Origin: Ruaniaceae bacterium KH17
Lineage (GTDB): Bacteria > Actinomycetota > Actinomycetes > Actinomycetales > Actinomycetaceae
Direction of reading: 5' to 3'
Length of the DNA stretch: 46,361 nucleotides
Assembly (NCBI GenBank): GCA_900199505.1
Contig: FZQV01000020.1
Span: forward strand, 1 to 46,361
Below are positions 8,379 through 16,629 of the stretch, in pieces. Numbering within the stretch: position 1 is the first letter of the stretch; every line of letters starts with the position of its first letter. A model generated the notes under the pieces. The model saw only the letters and a program-made list of their open reading frames with translations. It was not told where the DNA came from and did not search any database. The position numbers and the translations under genes were made by a program.

Positions 8379-8448
8379 GCGGCAAAGAACATCATCTCGA
8401 TCGATTTCCAGTGGGGCGGAGTTCCGATCGGGATGATGTGTCTGCCGC
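8379..8448. repeat. 70-bp hairpin between carbonic anhydrase and FBP genes
   Basis: An outer stem, GCGGCA/TGCCGC (8379-8384/8443-8448), encloses a 15-bp arm (8389-8403) that pairs with 8425-8439 with one mismatch (T against G, a wobble in RNA). It starts a few bases past the stop of the minus-strand carbonic anhydrase gene and probably ends that transcript, although the arm length is unusual for a terminator. Confidence 0.6.
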
Positions 8449-8452
8449 GTGC

Positions 8453-9250
8453 TCAGAGTGACAGGGCGCGGGCCGCCGTACTCAGGAGCGCCCTCAGGTC
8501 CGCTTCAGTGCCGGGCGCGGAGTGGAGTCCGCCACGTGTCCCGTCGGGGCCGGGGATCCCCACGAGCCGCGTCGACAGGTCATAGACGCCAAAGAAGACT
8601 TCACGATCGATCTGCTCAGCCAACGCCATGGCGGTCACCGCAGCGTTCGCCAGAATGCCGACGTCGATCAGGGACGTCCGGTAGGACGCTGACTCGGAGG
8701 CGTGGGAACCATGCACTTCGGTGATCGCGGACACGGACATCCGGACGGACGGGATGATGGTGGCAACGATGTTCCCGAGTTCTGGGTTGTCCAGCGACGC
8801 CACGTGCGTTGTCGGCTTCAGGACCGAGTCGACGGCGGCCGTCACCGCGCCACAGGACGAGTGCCCCACCACAACGATCGCCTTGACCGAGGGGAGATAC
8901 GATTCGGCGAACTGGAGGCTTCCGATCACGTCAGGGCTAGGCACGTTGCCGGCAACGCGCGTGACGAACAGATCATTCGTGAAGCGCCCGAAGAGCTGCT
9001 CCATCGGTACGCGTGCGTCTGAGCAGCTGAGGGTGGCGGCAAGCGGCTCCTGTCGGATCGTGGTGCCCGGCGTGCGCGGCACCCCGAACGCTTCGGGATC
9101 GACCGTCACCTCGTATGTGCCTTCCGTGCCCCTGCCCGCGTAGGCGGCGTTCCCGGAGTTCATGATCTCGATCGCAGCGGAGGCATCACTGGGGCGCTGC
9201 CGCGGCGCAGTCGGATCGGCGATAGTGAACACGGTCCGGTGTGGGGTCAT
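8453..9250 (-). CDS. Beta-class carbonic anhydrase
   Basis: This 265-residue cytoplasmic enzyme interconverts CO2 and bicarbonate at a zinc ion. The beta-class signature is clear: CSDAR with Cys76 and the Asp78/Arg80 pair, and GHSSCGA with His130 and Cys133 as the other zinc ligands. The segment FVTRVAGNVP (95-104) is also typical. The first 30 residues are extra and poorly conserved. ATG 9250 has GAGG about 9 nt upstream. It is divergent from the glycosylase gene with 130 bp between them. Regulation is not visible. Confidence 0.9.
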   Translation of the reverse strand: MTPHRTVFTIADPTAPRQRPSDASAAIEIMNSGNAAYAGRGTEGTYEVTVDPEAFGVPRTPGTTIRQEPLAATLSCSDARVPMEQLFGRFTNDLFVTRVAGNVPSPDVIGSLQFAESYLPSVKAIVVVGHSSCGAVTAAVDSVLKPTTHVASLDNPELGNIVATIIPSVRMSVSAITEVHGSHASESASYRTSLIDVGILANAAVTAMALAEQIDREVFFGVYDLSTRLVGIPGPDGTRGGLHSAPGTEADLRALLSTAARALSL

Positions 9251-9380
9251 CTCGGTTCCTCAGCGTGGGCGCGGTGTGCTGATCCACAAATTATCACCAG
9301 CCGCGTGGCGGTGAACTCGAGCTACGTCCCAGTGGGGAGCGGATGCCAGGTACGGTAAACGTGGCGTCAAGAGGAGGGCC

Positions 9381-10187
9381 ATGCCAGAGGGAAACGTGTT
9401 GCACGGGCTTGCGCGCGAGATCAACGATCACTTCCGGGGGCACCGAGTGCACTCGTCGAGCCCGCAGGGGCGGTTCGCCGGGGCTGACCTGCTCGACGGC
9501 GCTCGGCTGGCCGAGGCGGACACGTGGGGGAAGCATCTCTTCGTGAGTTTCGCTGGGCTCGCAGCGCAGGTCCACATTCATCTCGGGATCTATGGAAAGG
9601 TGCGGTTTACGCCTGGGCTACCGCCCGTCGTCGGGCAGGTTCGCTGGCGGCTGTGTGACGAGGCCACCACGATGGACGTGCGCGGACCGAACGCCTGCGA
9701 GCTCGTGGACCCGGACGAGATGGAGTCAATCCTCGATCGGCTCGGGCCGGATCCGTTGCGTGCGGACGCGGTGCCGGAGCGGTTCACCGAGCGGGTGCTG
9801 CGCTCGCGGGCGCCGATCGCCACGTTGTTGATGGACCAGTCGGTGATCGCGGGGGCGGGCAACATCTACCGCGCGGAGGTGCTCTACCGGCAGGGGCTCG
9901 ATCCGCTCACGCTTGGGACCGCGCTGCGGCCGGAGCAGGCGCGGGCGATCTGGGATGATCTTGTGGAGCTGATGGCCCGCGGCCTCGACGGTGGCCGGAT
10001 CGACACCGTGCGCCCCGAGCACGAGCCCGAGGCGATGGGGCGGCCGCCGCGCGTGGATGATCACGGCGGCGAGGTCTACGTGTACCGGCGGCAGGGGCAG
10101 GCGTGCCTCGTGTGTGGGGCGCCGATTCTGACGAGCACGATTGGTGGGCGGAACCTATTCTGGTGCCCGAACTGTCAGCGCCCGTAG
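9381..10187 (+). CDS. Fpg/Nei-family DNA glycosylase / AP lyase
   Basis: This 268-residue base-excision repair enzyme removes oxidised bases and cleaves the abasic site. The mature N-terminus PEGN supplies the catalytic Pro (after Met removal) and Glu; PEG rather than PEL points to the Nei branch (endonuclease VIII-like) common in actinobacteria. The H2TH region reads MDQSVIAGAGNIYRAEVLY (about 154-172). A C-terminal zinc finger C-x2-C-x16-C-x2-C ends the protein, with the DNA-contacting Gly-Arg in its loop. ATG 9381 follows a strong ribosome-binding site (GAGGAGGG, 9371-9378), and a TACGGT -10 box lies at 9351-9356. The lesion preference cannot be read from the sequence. Confidence 0.9.
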   Translation: MPEGNVLHGLAREINDHFRGHRVHSSSPQGRFAGADLLDGARLAEADTWGKHLFVSFAGLAAQVHIHLGIYGKVRFTPGLPPVVGQVRWRLCDEATTMDVRGPNACELVDPDEMESILDRLGPDPLRADAVPERFTERVLRSRAPIATLLMDQSVIAGAGNIYRAEVLYRQGLDPLTLGTALRPEQARAIWDDLVELMARGLDGGRIDTVRPEHEPEAMGRPPRVDDHGGEVYVYRRQGQACLVCGAPILTSTIGGRNLFWCPNCQRP

Positions 10188-10197
10188 TCCCCCGCAG

Positions 10198-10249
10198 ACT
10201 TGTGCTGTAGGTGCACGAGTACCGTTCCATATCCGGCTCAAAACGTGCA
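10198..10249. repeat. Intergenic palindromic repeat, copy A
   Basis: The 19-mer at 10198-10216 (beginning ACTTGTGCTG, ending GGTGCAC) recurs in inverted orientation at 32527-32545 after recR. Here TGCACG pairs with CGTGCA at 10244-10249. Both copies sit just downstream of a gene end, as for REP-like or terminator-associated repeats. Confidence 0.55.
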
Positions 10250-10322
10250 GCCAGAGGACAAGGCTGGCGAGAGCGGGCGGAGATGACTGGTGCCCCGCAG
10301 GATCTGCGAGGCACCAGAGATT

Positions 10323-10410
10323 TGGCGGAGGATGGGGGATTCGAACCCCCGAGAGCTTTCACTCAACACGCTTTCCAAGCGTGCGCACTAGGCCACTATG
10401 CGAATCCTCC
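10323..10410 (-). tRNA. tRNA-Ser (anticodon GGA)
   Basis: The reverse complement folds as a class II tRNA. A 7-bp acceptor stem (GGAGGAT with ATCCTCC), an anticodon stem ACGCT/AGCGT around TTGGAAA (anticodon GGA), a long variable arm and a T arm GGGGG-TTCGAAT-CCCCC are all visible. The discriminator is G and CCA is encoded (10323-10325). It decodes UCC/UCU serine codons. It lies back to back with the SRP RNA gene. Confidence 0.96.
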
Positions 10411-10557
10411 TGAAGCCCCAACAGAATAACCGATTCGGGCGCATTTCCCCGAATCGTTACACCGATCACGTGGGGGGACGGAGGGGACGCGAGCCAAACC
10501 CGACGGCGATGGGTCGAGTGGTGAGGGCAGTGGCGCTCGGTGCGGTGGGGGAGCAGG

Positions 10558-10563
10558 TAGACT
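10558..10563 (+). promoter_or_regulatory. -10 box of the SRP RNA gene
   Basis: TAGACT (10558-10563) lies 7 nt before the inferred 5' end of the SRP RNA at 10571, the expected spacing for a -10 element. No clear -35 hexamer is visible. Confidence 0.55.
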
Positions 10564-10570
10564 TGTACAC

Positions 10571-10659
10571 GGCTCCTCACGCGGCGCTACCTTACGGAAC
10601 TCCCCCAGGGCAGGAATGCAGCAAGGGTACGTGGGCTCTGGCGGGTGCGTGGGGAGTCC
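10571..10659 (+). ncRNA. ffs: Signal recognition particle RNA (small bacterial SRP RNA)
   Basis: The segment contains the conserved actinobacterial SRP RNA core: GAACTCCCCCAGGGCAGGAA, then GCAGCAAGGG, then GGGCTCTGGCGGGTGCG. The Ffh-binding hairpin has a GGAA tetraloop flanked by the usual asymmetric loops. The ends GGCTCCTCACGC (10571-10582) and GCGTGGGGAGTCC (10647-10659) pair to close the rod with one bulge. A short T-run (10663-10666) follows. The RNA binds Ffh and directs membrane proteins to the translocon. In many bacteria this gene lies directly upstream of dnaX; here dnaX is 18.7 kb away, across the hydroxyproline island. Confidence 0.93.
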
Positions 10660-10697
10660 TCATTTTCGGGTGGGCCTGCCGATGGCGACCCAGGCAT

Positions 10698-10712
10698 GTA
10701 ATATGTCACACG
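10698..10712 (+). promoter_or_regulatory. Candidate operator 1, before the GntR gene
   Basis: GTAATATGTCACACG overlaps a possible -10 box (TAATAT, 10699-10704) about 30 bp before the regulator start. The same motif occurs at 11571-11583 (inverted) and 18428-18442, which suggests that the adjacent GntR protein controls itself and the two operons. Confidence 0.65.
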
Positions 10713-10743
10713 GCAGGAGCGGCACCATGAAAGGGGCACATTG

Positions 10744-11415
10744 ATGATTGCGCCGGCCCCGATCAAGGCGCCCGTGAGTATCCGGGAGTCGGTGGAGCAG
10801 TCGCTTGCCGCTCTGATCGTTTCGGGCCAGCTCGCGCCGGGCACTCTCGTTTCCGTGCCCACGCTTGCCGCCCAGTTCGATGTCTCTGCCACGCCCGTGC
10901 GCGAGGCGATCCTGAATCTCGAACGCCGTGGCTTCGTCACCGCGGTGAAGAACAAGGGCTTCCGGATCACCGAGGTGAGCGATGAGGAGCGCGCGCACCT
11001 TGTGGAGACGCGCAAGCTGCTCGAGCCTCCGGTCATCGGGGGCCTCGCAAAGAACTTCCCACACTCGAAGCTTCCGGAACTCACCGCGATCGCCGAGGAG
11101 ATCGTGGCGGGTGCCGCTGAGGGTGATCTCCAGGCGTATCTCGAGGCGGACCTGCGCTTCCATCTCGCCCTGCTCCGGCTTGCCGGCAATCCAATCGTGG
11201 TGGACATCGTGGCCGATCTGCGATCGCGCACGCGGCTCACGGGCCTGCTTAAGCTGCTCGCGTCTGAACAGTTGGACCAGTCCGCGCGCGAGCACCTCGA
11301 GCTTCTGGATCTCCTCGAGGCTGGCGATTCCGACGGCGCTCAAGCGCTGATGGCGAAGCACATCGAGCACGTTCGGGGTTGGTGGGCAGGGCGTCCCGAA
11401 GATGCGCAGGGGTGA
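10744..11415 (+). CDS. GntR-family regulator with FCD domain
   Basis: This 223-residue DNA-binding regulator has an N-terminal GntR winged helix (about residues 10-75, with the recognition region SVPTLAAQFDVSATPVREAI) and a C-terminal all-helical FCD ligand domain (about 85-215). FCD proteins often sense sugar acids or amino-acid-derived acids through a metal site formed by Asp and His residues; LEADLRFHLALL matches the start of that site. As first gene of the hydroxyproline island it is the likely repressor of the locus, with hydroxyproline or a pathway intermediate as inducer (inference). GGGG lies 8 nt before ATG 10744; a TTG at 10741 is the alternative start. The shared operator motif upstream suggests self-regulation. 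Confidence 0.9.
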   Translation: MIAPAPIKAPVSIRESVEQSLAALIVSGQLAPGTLVSVPTLAAQFDVSATPVREAILNLERRGFVTAVKNKGFRITEVSDEERAHLVETRKLLEPPVIGGLAKNFPHSKLPELTAIAEEIVAGAAEGDLQAYLEADLRFHLALLRLAGNPIVVDIVADLRSRTRLTGLLKLLASEQLDQSAREHLELLDLLEAGDSDGAQALMAKHIEHVRGWWAGRPEDAQG

Positions 11416-11551
11416 CTTGATGTCGGACCCGTCGAGCGTACTCGCACTGAAGTTGAGCGGATCAGTACGTTATCCGCGCATAACGCACCAACGGTCTCAA
11501 CTTCCGGAGCAGGTGCGGGCGAATCGGGTTGGAATCTCAACCCATAACCCG

Positions 11552-11583
11552 TTGACGGCCACAAGCGATATGTGACATATTAC
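11552..11583 (+). promoter_or_regulatory. Promoter and operator 2 of the hydroxyproline operon
   Basis: A -35 box TTGACG (11552-11557) is followed after 18 bp by CATATT (11576-11581), which ends 6 nt before the ATG, so the mRNA is probably leaderless. The -10 region is covered by the 13-bp palindrome ATATGTGACATAT (11568-11580), whose reverse strand reads GTAATATGTCACA. A bound repressor would block the polymerase directly. Confidence 0.7.
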
Positions 11584-11587
11584 TGTC

Positions 11588-12784
11588 ATGCCTGAGACCT
11601 TTGACGAGCGGGGCGCATTCGACGCCATCGTCATCGGCGCGGGCATTGTCGGAGCCGCGTGCGCCCGCGCGCTGGCCCGCACCGGCCGTACGGTCTGCGT
11701 GATCGAGAAGAACTCCGCAGTCTCCGCCACCACCGCCCACGGCGAGGGCAACCTCCTCGTCTCGGACAAGGGCCCAGGCCCCGAACTCACCCTCGCCCTG
11801 CACGCTCGCTCCCGCTGGGACGAGATCACCGCCCAACTGCGCGAGGAATGCGGCCCCCACTTCCCGGACATCGAGTTCGAGGCAAAGGGCGGCCTCGTCG
11901 TCGCCACCACGCCCGAGGGTGCCGAACCGCTACGGGCCTTCGCGGCCACGCAGCGCGCCGAGGGAGTCGCCGCCCAGGACGTCACGATCGCCGAGGCGCT
12001 CGAGCTCGAACCCTGGCTGAACCGGGAGATCACCGCCGCCGTCTACTACCCGCAGGACGCCCAGGTCGAGCCGGTGATCGCTGCGGAGGCGATGCTGCGC
12101 TCGGCCCGGCTCGCGGGAGCCGTGGTCCACACGCACACCGAGGTGATCGGCGGCATTCACGAGCACGGCCGCCTCGCCGGCATCCGCACCACCCGAGGCG
12201 AGATCCACGCTGGCATGATCGTCAACGCCGCCGGCCCCTGGTCCGGCGCCGTCGCCACTGCACTGGGCGCGCCGCTGGACGTGCGCCCCCGGCGCGGCAT
12301 GGTGCTCGTGACCACCCGCATGCCGCAACGCGTGTTCCACAAGGTTTACGACGCCGATTACGTGGGTGCCACGCAGTCCGCCGACGCCGATCTGCAGACC
12401 TCCAGCGTCATCGAGTCCACCCGCGGCGGCACGGTTCTGATCGGCTCCAGCCGCGAACAGGTGGGCTTCGACACCGCGCTCCGCGTCGAGGTGCTACACG
12501 CCCTCGCCGCCAAGGCGCTGCGCATCTTCCCGTTCCTCGCGGGGACCGCCGTGATGCGCACCTATCGCGGCTTCCGCCCGTATGTTCCGGACCACCTCCC
12601 GGTGATCGGCGAAGACCCCCGCCTGCCCGGACTCTGGCACGCCACCGGCCACGAAGGCGCCGGGATTGGCCTCTCGATCTCCACCGCGGATCTCATCGCC
12701 ACCCTCGCCGACGGCGCCCCCACCCCCGTGGACCCCGACCCGTTCCGTGTGGGCCGCCCCGCGCTCCTGAGGGAGGCGGCATGA
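11588..12784 (+). CDS. FAD-dependent oxidoreductase, D-hydroxyproline dehydrogenase beta-subunit-like
   Basis: This 398-residue D-amino-acid-oxidase-fold flavoprotein has an FAD-binding N-terminus (VIGAGIVGAACARALARTG, about residues 16-34, followed by a Glu) and the C-terminal signature of the family (GLWHATGHEGAGIGLSISTADLI, near 347-369). With the next two genes it matches heteromeric D-hydroxyproline dehydrogenase (LhpB-type subunit in the LhpBEF arrangement of Pseudomonas), which oxidises cis-4-hydroxy-D-proline to pyrroline-4-hydroxy-2-carboxylate. It is the substrate-oxidising subunit. Its stop overlaps the next start (ATGA), which implies fixed stoichiometry. Sarcosine or opine oxidases have the same architecture, but the deaminase and epimerase downstream settle the substrate. 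Confidence 0.88.
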   Translation: MPETFDERGAFDAIVIGAGIVGAACARALARTGRTVCVIEKNSAVSATTAHGEGNLLVSDKGPGPELTLALHARSRWDEITAQLREECGPHFPDIEFEAKGGLVVATTPEGAEPLRAFAATQRAEGVAAQDVTIAEALELEPWLNREITAAVYYPQDAQVEPVIAAEAMLRSARLAGAVVHTHTEVIGGIHEHGRLAGIRTTRGEIHAGMIVNAAGPWSGAVATALGAPLDVRPRRGMVLVTTRMPQRVFHKVYDADYVGATQSADADLQTSSVIESTRGGTVLIGSSREQVGFDTALRVEVLHALAAKALRIFPFLAGTAVMRTYRGFRPYVPDHLPVIGEDPRLPGLWHATGHEGAGIGLSISTADLIATLADGAPTPVDPDPFRVGRPALLREAA

Positions 12785-13092
12785 GCTACATGGTGGATCC
12801 CGCGGCCGACGGCGCCCGCCCGGCCCAGCCGGACACCGTCACCTTCACGCTGGACGGCCACCCCATGGCGGCGCTCGAGGGCCAGACCATTGCCGGCGCC
12901 ATCCTCGGCTCCGGCCACACCGCCTGGCGCACCACCACGGCAGGGGAGCCGCGTGGCGTGTTCTGCGGGATCGGCGTCTGCTTCGACTGCCTGGTCACGG
13001 TGGGCGACGCCCGCGACGTGCGCGCCTGCATGCGCCGCGTCTGCGCGGGAGACGAGGTCCGCACCCAGGACGATTCGGGGGCGGGCGAATGA
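12781..13092 (+). CDS. (2Fe-2S)-binding subunit of D-hydroxyproline dehydrogenase
   Basis: This 103-residue ferredoxin-like protein carries the cluster motif CGIGVCFDC (C-x4-C-x2-C, about residues 62-70) and a further Cys in ACMRRVC (about 82-88). Proteins of this size occur between the two flavoprotein genes in hcnABC-type and LhpBEF-type dehydrogenases, where they pass electrons between the flavins and to the respiratory chain. Both ends overlap neighbours by ATGA (12781 and 13089), so it is translationally coupled. The start at 12781 is the only one that fits this arrangement. Confidence 0.88.
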   Translation: MSYMVDPAADGARPAQPDTVTFTLDGHPMAALEGQTIAGAILGSGHTAWRTTTAGEPRGVFCGIGVCFDCLVTVGDARDVRACMRRVCAGDEVRTQDDSGAGE

Positions 13093-14528
13093 CACACGTT
13101 CTGATCCTTGGCGCCGGCCCGGCGGGACTCGCCGCTGCCCGTGCCGCCCGCTCGCGGGGAGCGCGCGTCACCCTCGTGGACTCCGCGGATGCTGTGGGCG
13201 GCCAATACTGGCGCCACCTCCCCGAGCAACGCGCGGGCGCGAATGAGGAATCGCTGCACCACGGCTGGGACCGCTTCACGGCGTTACGCCAGGAACTCGA
13301 GGCCGACGGCGATGTCCGCCTCATGCACTCGACCAGTGTCTGGGCGATTGATCGGGATGGCGAGGGCGCCCTTCGGGTCCATGCCACCGAAGGCCCCGCC
13401 GACGGCCCTGGGCGCGAACCCCACACCCTCTCCGCCGACGCGATCGTGCTCGCCACCGGAGCCCACGATCGCACCCTTCCGTTCCCCGGCTGGACCCTCC
13501 CCGGCGTCTTCACCGCCGGTGCGGCACAGGCCCTCGCGAAGTCGGAGCGGATCGCCGTCGGGAGGAACGTGGTGGTTGCGGGCGCCGGCCCCTTCCTGTT
13601 CCCGGTGGCGGCATCACTTTCCCAGGTGGGGGCGAACGTCGTCGGCGTGTTTGAGGCCGCGCGCGGTGGGTCCATGGCGAAGGGCTGGTTGCCGCGCCCC
13701 TGGAGCTTGTTGAGGGCGAGCCACAAGGCGGGCGAGCTCGTGCAGTACGTGAGCAATCACGTGCGCAACCGGATTCCGTACACGCTCGGCAGCGCCGTGA
13801 TCGCGGCGCACGGCACCGCGCACGTGGCGGCCGTGACCATCGCGGACCTCGATACGAACTGGGCGCCGATCCCCGGCAGCGAGCGGCGGATCGCCGTGGA
13901 TGCGGTCTGCGTGAGCCACGGCTTCACGCCACGCGTGGAGCTCGCCGTCGCTGCTGGATGTGAGCTGACCTCGGAGCGCTTCGTGGTCACCGATGAGCGC
14001 CTCGAGAGCACCGTACCTGGCGTCTTCGCGGCGGGCGAGATCACCGGAATCGGCGGCGTGGACGCCTCGCTCGTGGAGGGTGAGATCGCGGGCCTCGCCG
14101 CGGCCGGGCTCACCGCGATCCCCACGAAGCTCCGCCGCCGGCACCGCGCCACCACCGATTTCGCACGCCGAATTGAGGCCGCCCACGGGATCCGTTCGGG
14201 CTGGACCAGCTGGCTTACGGATGCGACCGTCGTCTGCCGTTGCGAGTCCGTGACGGCGGGCGCGATCGATGCGGCAACCGCCGCGAGTGAGCAGGACGCG
14301 CTGCGTTCGGTGAAGCTCACCACGCGCGCCGGCCTCGGCGTGTGCCAGGCGCGGATCTGCGGCCGCACGCTGGAGCAGCTGATCGGCACCCACCCGGGCG
14401 GCGGCATCGTCGATAACCGTCCGATCGCCAGCCCCATCCGACTCGGCGAACTCGCCGCGGCGTCCACCCTCAGTAGAACCGAACACGAAAACACCACCCT
14501 CATAGAGAAGGAATCACCACATGAGTAA
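13089..14528 (+). CDS. NAD(P)/FAD oxidoreductase, D-hydroxyproline dehydrogenase alpha-subunit-like
   Basis: This 479-residue two-dinucleotide-domain flavoprotein has a first GAGPAGLAAARAARSRG motif (about residues 8-24) and a second VVAGAGPFLFPVAASL (about 161-176). The segment VFAAGEITGIGGVDASLVEGEIAG is the second FAD contact. The C-terminal 100 residues form a BFD-like [2Fe-2S] domain with Cys in VCRCES and CQARICGRTL. The layout equals HcnB/OoxA and the alpha subunit of heteromeric D-hydroxyproline dehydrogenase, taking electrons from the beta subunit. It overlaps the iron-sulfur gene by 4 nt and the deaminase gene by 8 nt. Confidence 0.87.
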   Translation: MTHVLILGAGPAGLAAARAARSRGARVTLVDSADAVGGQYWRHLPEQRAGANEESLHHGWDRFTALRQELEADGDVRLMHSTSVWAIDRDGEGALRVHATEGPADGPGREPHTLSADAIVLATGAHDRTLPFPGWTLPGVFTAGAAQALAKSERIAVGRNVVVAGAGPFLFPVAASLSQVGANVVGVFEAARGGSMAKGWLPRPWSLLRASHKAGELVQYVSNHVRNRIPYTLGSAVIAAHGTAHVAAVTIADLDTNWAPIPGSERRIAVDAVCVSHGFTPRVELAVAAGCELTSERFVVTDERLESTVPGVFAAGEITGIGGVDASLVEGEIAGLAAAGLTAIPTKLRRRHRATTDFARRIEAAHGIRSGWTSWLTDATVVCRCESVTAGAIDAATAASEQDALRSVKLTTRAGLGVCQARICGRTLEQLIGTHPGGGIVDNRPIASPIRLGELAAASTLSRTEHENTTLIEKESPHE

Positions 14529-15432
14529 CCTCGACCTCGGCGGCGTTGTCGTCGCCACGACCCTCGCATTCAAGGAGGACGCCTCGGCGCCCGCCGGCCT
14601 CGCCGTCGATTACGACCGTTTCGCCGAGCACTGCGACTTCCTGATCAGCAACGGCTGCCGCGGCGTGGGCCCGAACGGCTCGCTCGGCGAGTACTCCTCG
14701 CTCACCGATGCGGAGCGCCGCAAGGTGATCCAGGTGGCCGTGGAGGCCGTGAACGGCCGCGGCATCGTGGTGGCCGGCGTGCACGGCGTGGGCTGGCACC
14801 AGGCCGTCCAGTGGGCCGAGTACGCCAAGGAAGACGGCGCCGACGGCGTCCTCGCGCTGCCGCCCATCATCTACCGGGCCAACCGCTCGGAGATCATCGA
14901 GCACTACACCCGACTGAACGACGTCGGCCTGCCGATCATGATGTACAACAACCCGTTGGACACCAAGGTGGACCTCACGCCGGATCTGATCGCCGAGCTT
15001 GCGCAGCTGGAGAACGTGGTGGCGGTCAAGGAGTTCTCCACGGACATCCGGCGCGTGCTCGAGATCCAGGAACTGTGCGATATCGACGTGATCGCCGGCG
15101 CGGACGATCTGCTGTTCGAGTCTCTCGTGGCCGGCGCGGTGGGCTGGTTCGCTGGCTACCCGAACGCCTTCCCCAAGGAGGCCGTGGAGATCTACACCCT
15201 CGTTCAGGAGGGCAAGATCCTCGAGGCGCGCGAGCTCTACAAGGCTCTCGTCACCGTGTTCCGCTGGGACTCGAAGGTCGAGTTCGTGCAGGCCATCAAG
15301 CTCTCGATTGACATCGCCGGCCAGTCCTACGGCGGCCGTACCCGCCCGCCGCGCGGCCCGCTCTCGCCCGAGATGGAAGCGCAGGTGCGCGTGGACACGC
15401 AGAAGGCACTCGACTACATCGCCTCGCGCTGA
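14521..15432 (+). CDS. Dihydrodipicolinate-synthase-family deaminase (pyrroline-4-hydroxy-2-carboxylate deaminase)
   Basis: This 303-residue TIM-barrel lyase of the DapA family keeps the Schiff-base Lys170 (VVAVKEFSTD) and Tyr142 in MYNNPLD, the two catalytic residues. The substrate loop reads GPNGSLGEYSSL rather than the GTTGE of DapA, so it is not lysine biosynthetic. In the hydroxyproline route (LhpC or HypD) this family converts pyrroline-4-hydroxy-2-carboxylate to 2-oxoglutarate semialdehyde and ammonia, exactly the step needed between the dehydrogenase genes upstream and the aldehyde dehydrogenase downstream. A ribosome-binding site, GAAGGA, precedes ATG 14521. Confidence 0.9.
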   Translation: MSNLDLGGVVVATTLAFKEDASAPAGLAVDYDRFAEHCDFLISNGCRGVGPNGSLGEYSSLTDAERRKVIQVAVEAVNGRGIVVAGVHGVGWHQAVQWAEYAKEDGADGVLALPPIIYRANRSEIIEHYTRLNDVGLPIMMYNNPLDTKVDLTPDLIAELAQLENVVAVKEFSTDIRRVLEIQELCDIDVIAGADDLLFESLVAGAVGWFAGYPNAFPKEAVEIYTLVQEGKILEARELYKALVTVFRWDSKVEFVQAIKLSIDIAGQSYGGRTRPPRGPLSPEMEAQVRVDTQKALDYIASR

Positions 15433-15481
15433 GACGCTGGGACTGTTGCCGACGCCGTCGGCCCGGCTTTAGGAGCACCGA

Positions 15482-16483
15482 ATGAGATCGTCTCGGCTGA
15501 TCACCGCCGTCGATTCGCACACCGAGGGCATGCCCACGCGCGTCGTCACCGGCGGCGTGGGCGAGATCCCGGGTGCCACGATGAACGAGAAGCGCCTGTA
15601 CTTCATGGAGCATCTCGATGACATTCGGCTGTTCCTCATGAACGAGCCGCGCGGTCACGCCGCGATGAGCGGCGCGATCCTGCAGCAGCCCACACGGGAT
15701 GACTGCGACTGGGGTGTGGTCTACGTCGAGGTCTCCGGCTGCCTGCCCATGTGTGGGCACGGCACGATCGGCACCGCCACGGTGCTGGTCGAGACGGGCA
15801 TGGTGGAGGTGATCGAGCCGGTCACGACGATCCGGCTCGACACACCTGCCGGCCTCGTGATCGCCAACGTTCACGTGAGCAACGGCCACGCGGACGCGGT
15901 CACGATCGAGAACGTGCCGAGCTACGTGGACGCGCTGGACACCACGGTGGAGGTCCCCGGGTACGGTACCGTGCCTTACTCGATGGCCTTCGGTGGCAAC
16001 TTTTACGCCATGGTGGAGTTGGACGACGTCGGCCTTCCGTTCGATCGTGCCCGGCAGGACGAGATCTTGCAGGCGGGCCTTGCGATCATGGACGCGATCA
16101 ACGAGCAGGCGCCCCCGAAGCACCCCACGATCGACGGGCTCGATCACTGCCACCACGTGGAGTTCATCGCGCCGGGCTCCGACGCGAAGCATTCGCGGCA
16201 CGCGATGGCGATCTACCCGGGCTGGTTCGATCGCTCGCCCTGCGGCACCGGCACGTCCGCGCGGATGGCCGAGCTGTGGGCGCGCGGCGAGCTACCGCTG
16301 GAGACGGACTTCGTGAACGAGTCCTTCATCGGCACGCGGTTCATTGGGCGGCTGATTGAGGAGACCGAGGTGGACGGCCGACCCGCCGTGATCCCCACCA
16401 TCACTGGCCGCGCCTGGGTCACCGGGATCGGTCAGTACATGTACGACCCCTCCGATCCCTTCCCCACCGGCTTCCAGTTCTGA
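15482..16483 (+). CDS. lhpA: 4-hydroxyproline 2-epimerase, proline racemase family
   Basis: This 333-residue enzyme of the proline racemase fold interconverts trans-4-hydroxy-L-proline and cis-4-hydroxy-D-proline with two Cys acting as acid and base. Both are present: Cys91 in MCGHGTIG and Cys254 in RSPCGTGTSARMA. The second Cys excludes trans-3-hydroxyproline dehydratases, which have Thr there. The choice of hydroxyproline over proline rests on the surrounding pathway. GGAG lies 8 nt before ATG 15482. It performs the first step of the route although it is fifth in the operon. Confidence 0.93.
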   Translation: MRSSRLITAVDSHTEGMPTRVVTGGVGEIPGATMNEKRLYFMEHLDDIRLFLMNEPRGHAAMSGAILQQPTRDDCDWGVVYVEVSGCLPMCGHGTIGTATVLVETGMVEVIEPVTTIRLDTPAGLVIANVHVSNGHADAVTIENVPSYVDALDTTVEVPGYGTVPYSMAFGGNFYAMVELDDVGLPFDRARQDEILQAGLAIMDAINEQAPPKHPTIDGLDHCHHVEFIAPGSDAKHSRHAMAIYPGWFDRSPCGTGTSARMAELWARGELPLETDFVNESFIGTRFIGRLIEETEVDGRPAVIPTITGRAWVTGIGQYMYDPSDPFPTGFQF

Positions 16484-16502
16484 TGCCCCGGTGCCAGCCC
16501 TT

Positions 16503-16608
16503 CGTCATCCTGCGCGAAGCGAAGCGGAGTCGCAGGATCCAGGAGCTGACGCCGAACCCGATGCCTAGATTCTGCGATTCCAGCCGTCGGCTTCCACGCA
16601 GAATGACG
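16503..16608. repeat. REPIN-like double hairpin
   Basis: Two related hairpins lie 30 bp apart: TCCTGCG/CGCAGGA (16508-16514/16531-16537) and ATTCTGCG/CGCAGAAT (16569-16576/16597-16604). The outer ends CGTCATCCTGCG (16503-16514) and its inverted partner (16597-16608) match at 11 of 12 positions. The core near 16511-16539 strongly resembles 29178-29205. It sits inside the operon before the aldehyde dehydrogenase gene. Confidence 0.7.
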
Positions 16609-16629
16609 TCATGACTAAGGAGTAACGAA

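Noticed and set aside
10398-10730. 110-codon plus-strand frame across the SRP RNA region
   Set aside because: The sequence is explained by the SRP RNA and its promoter.
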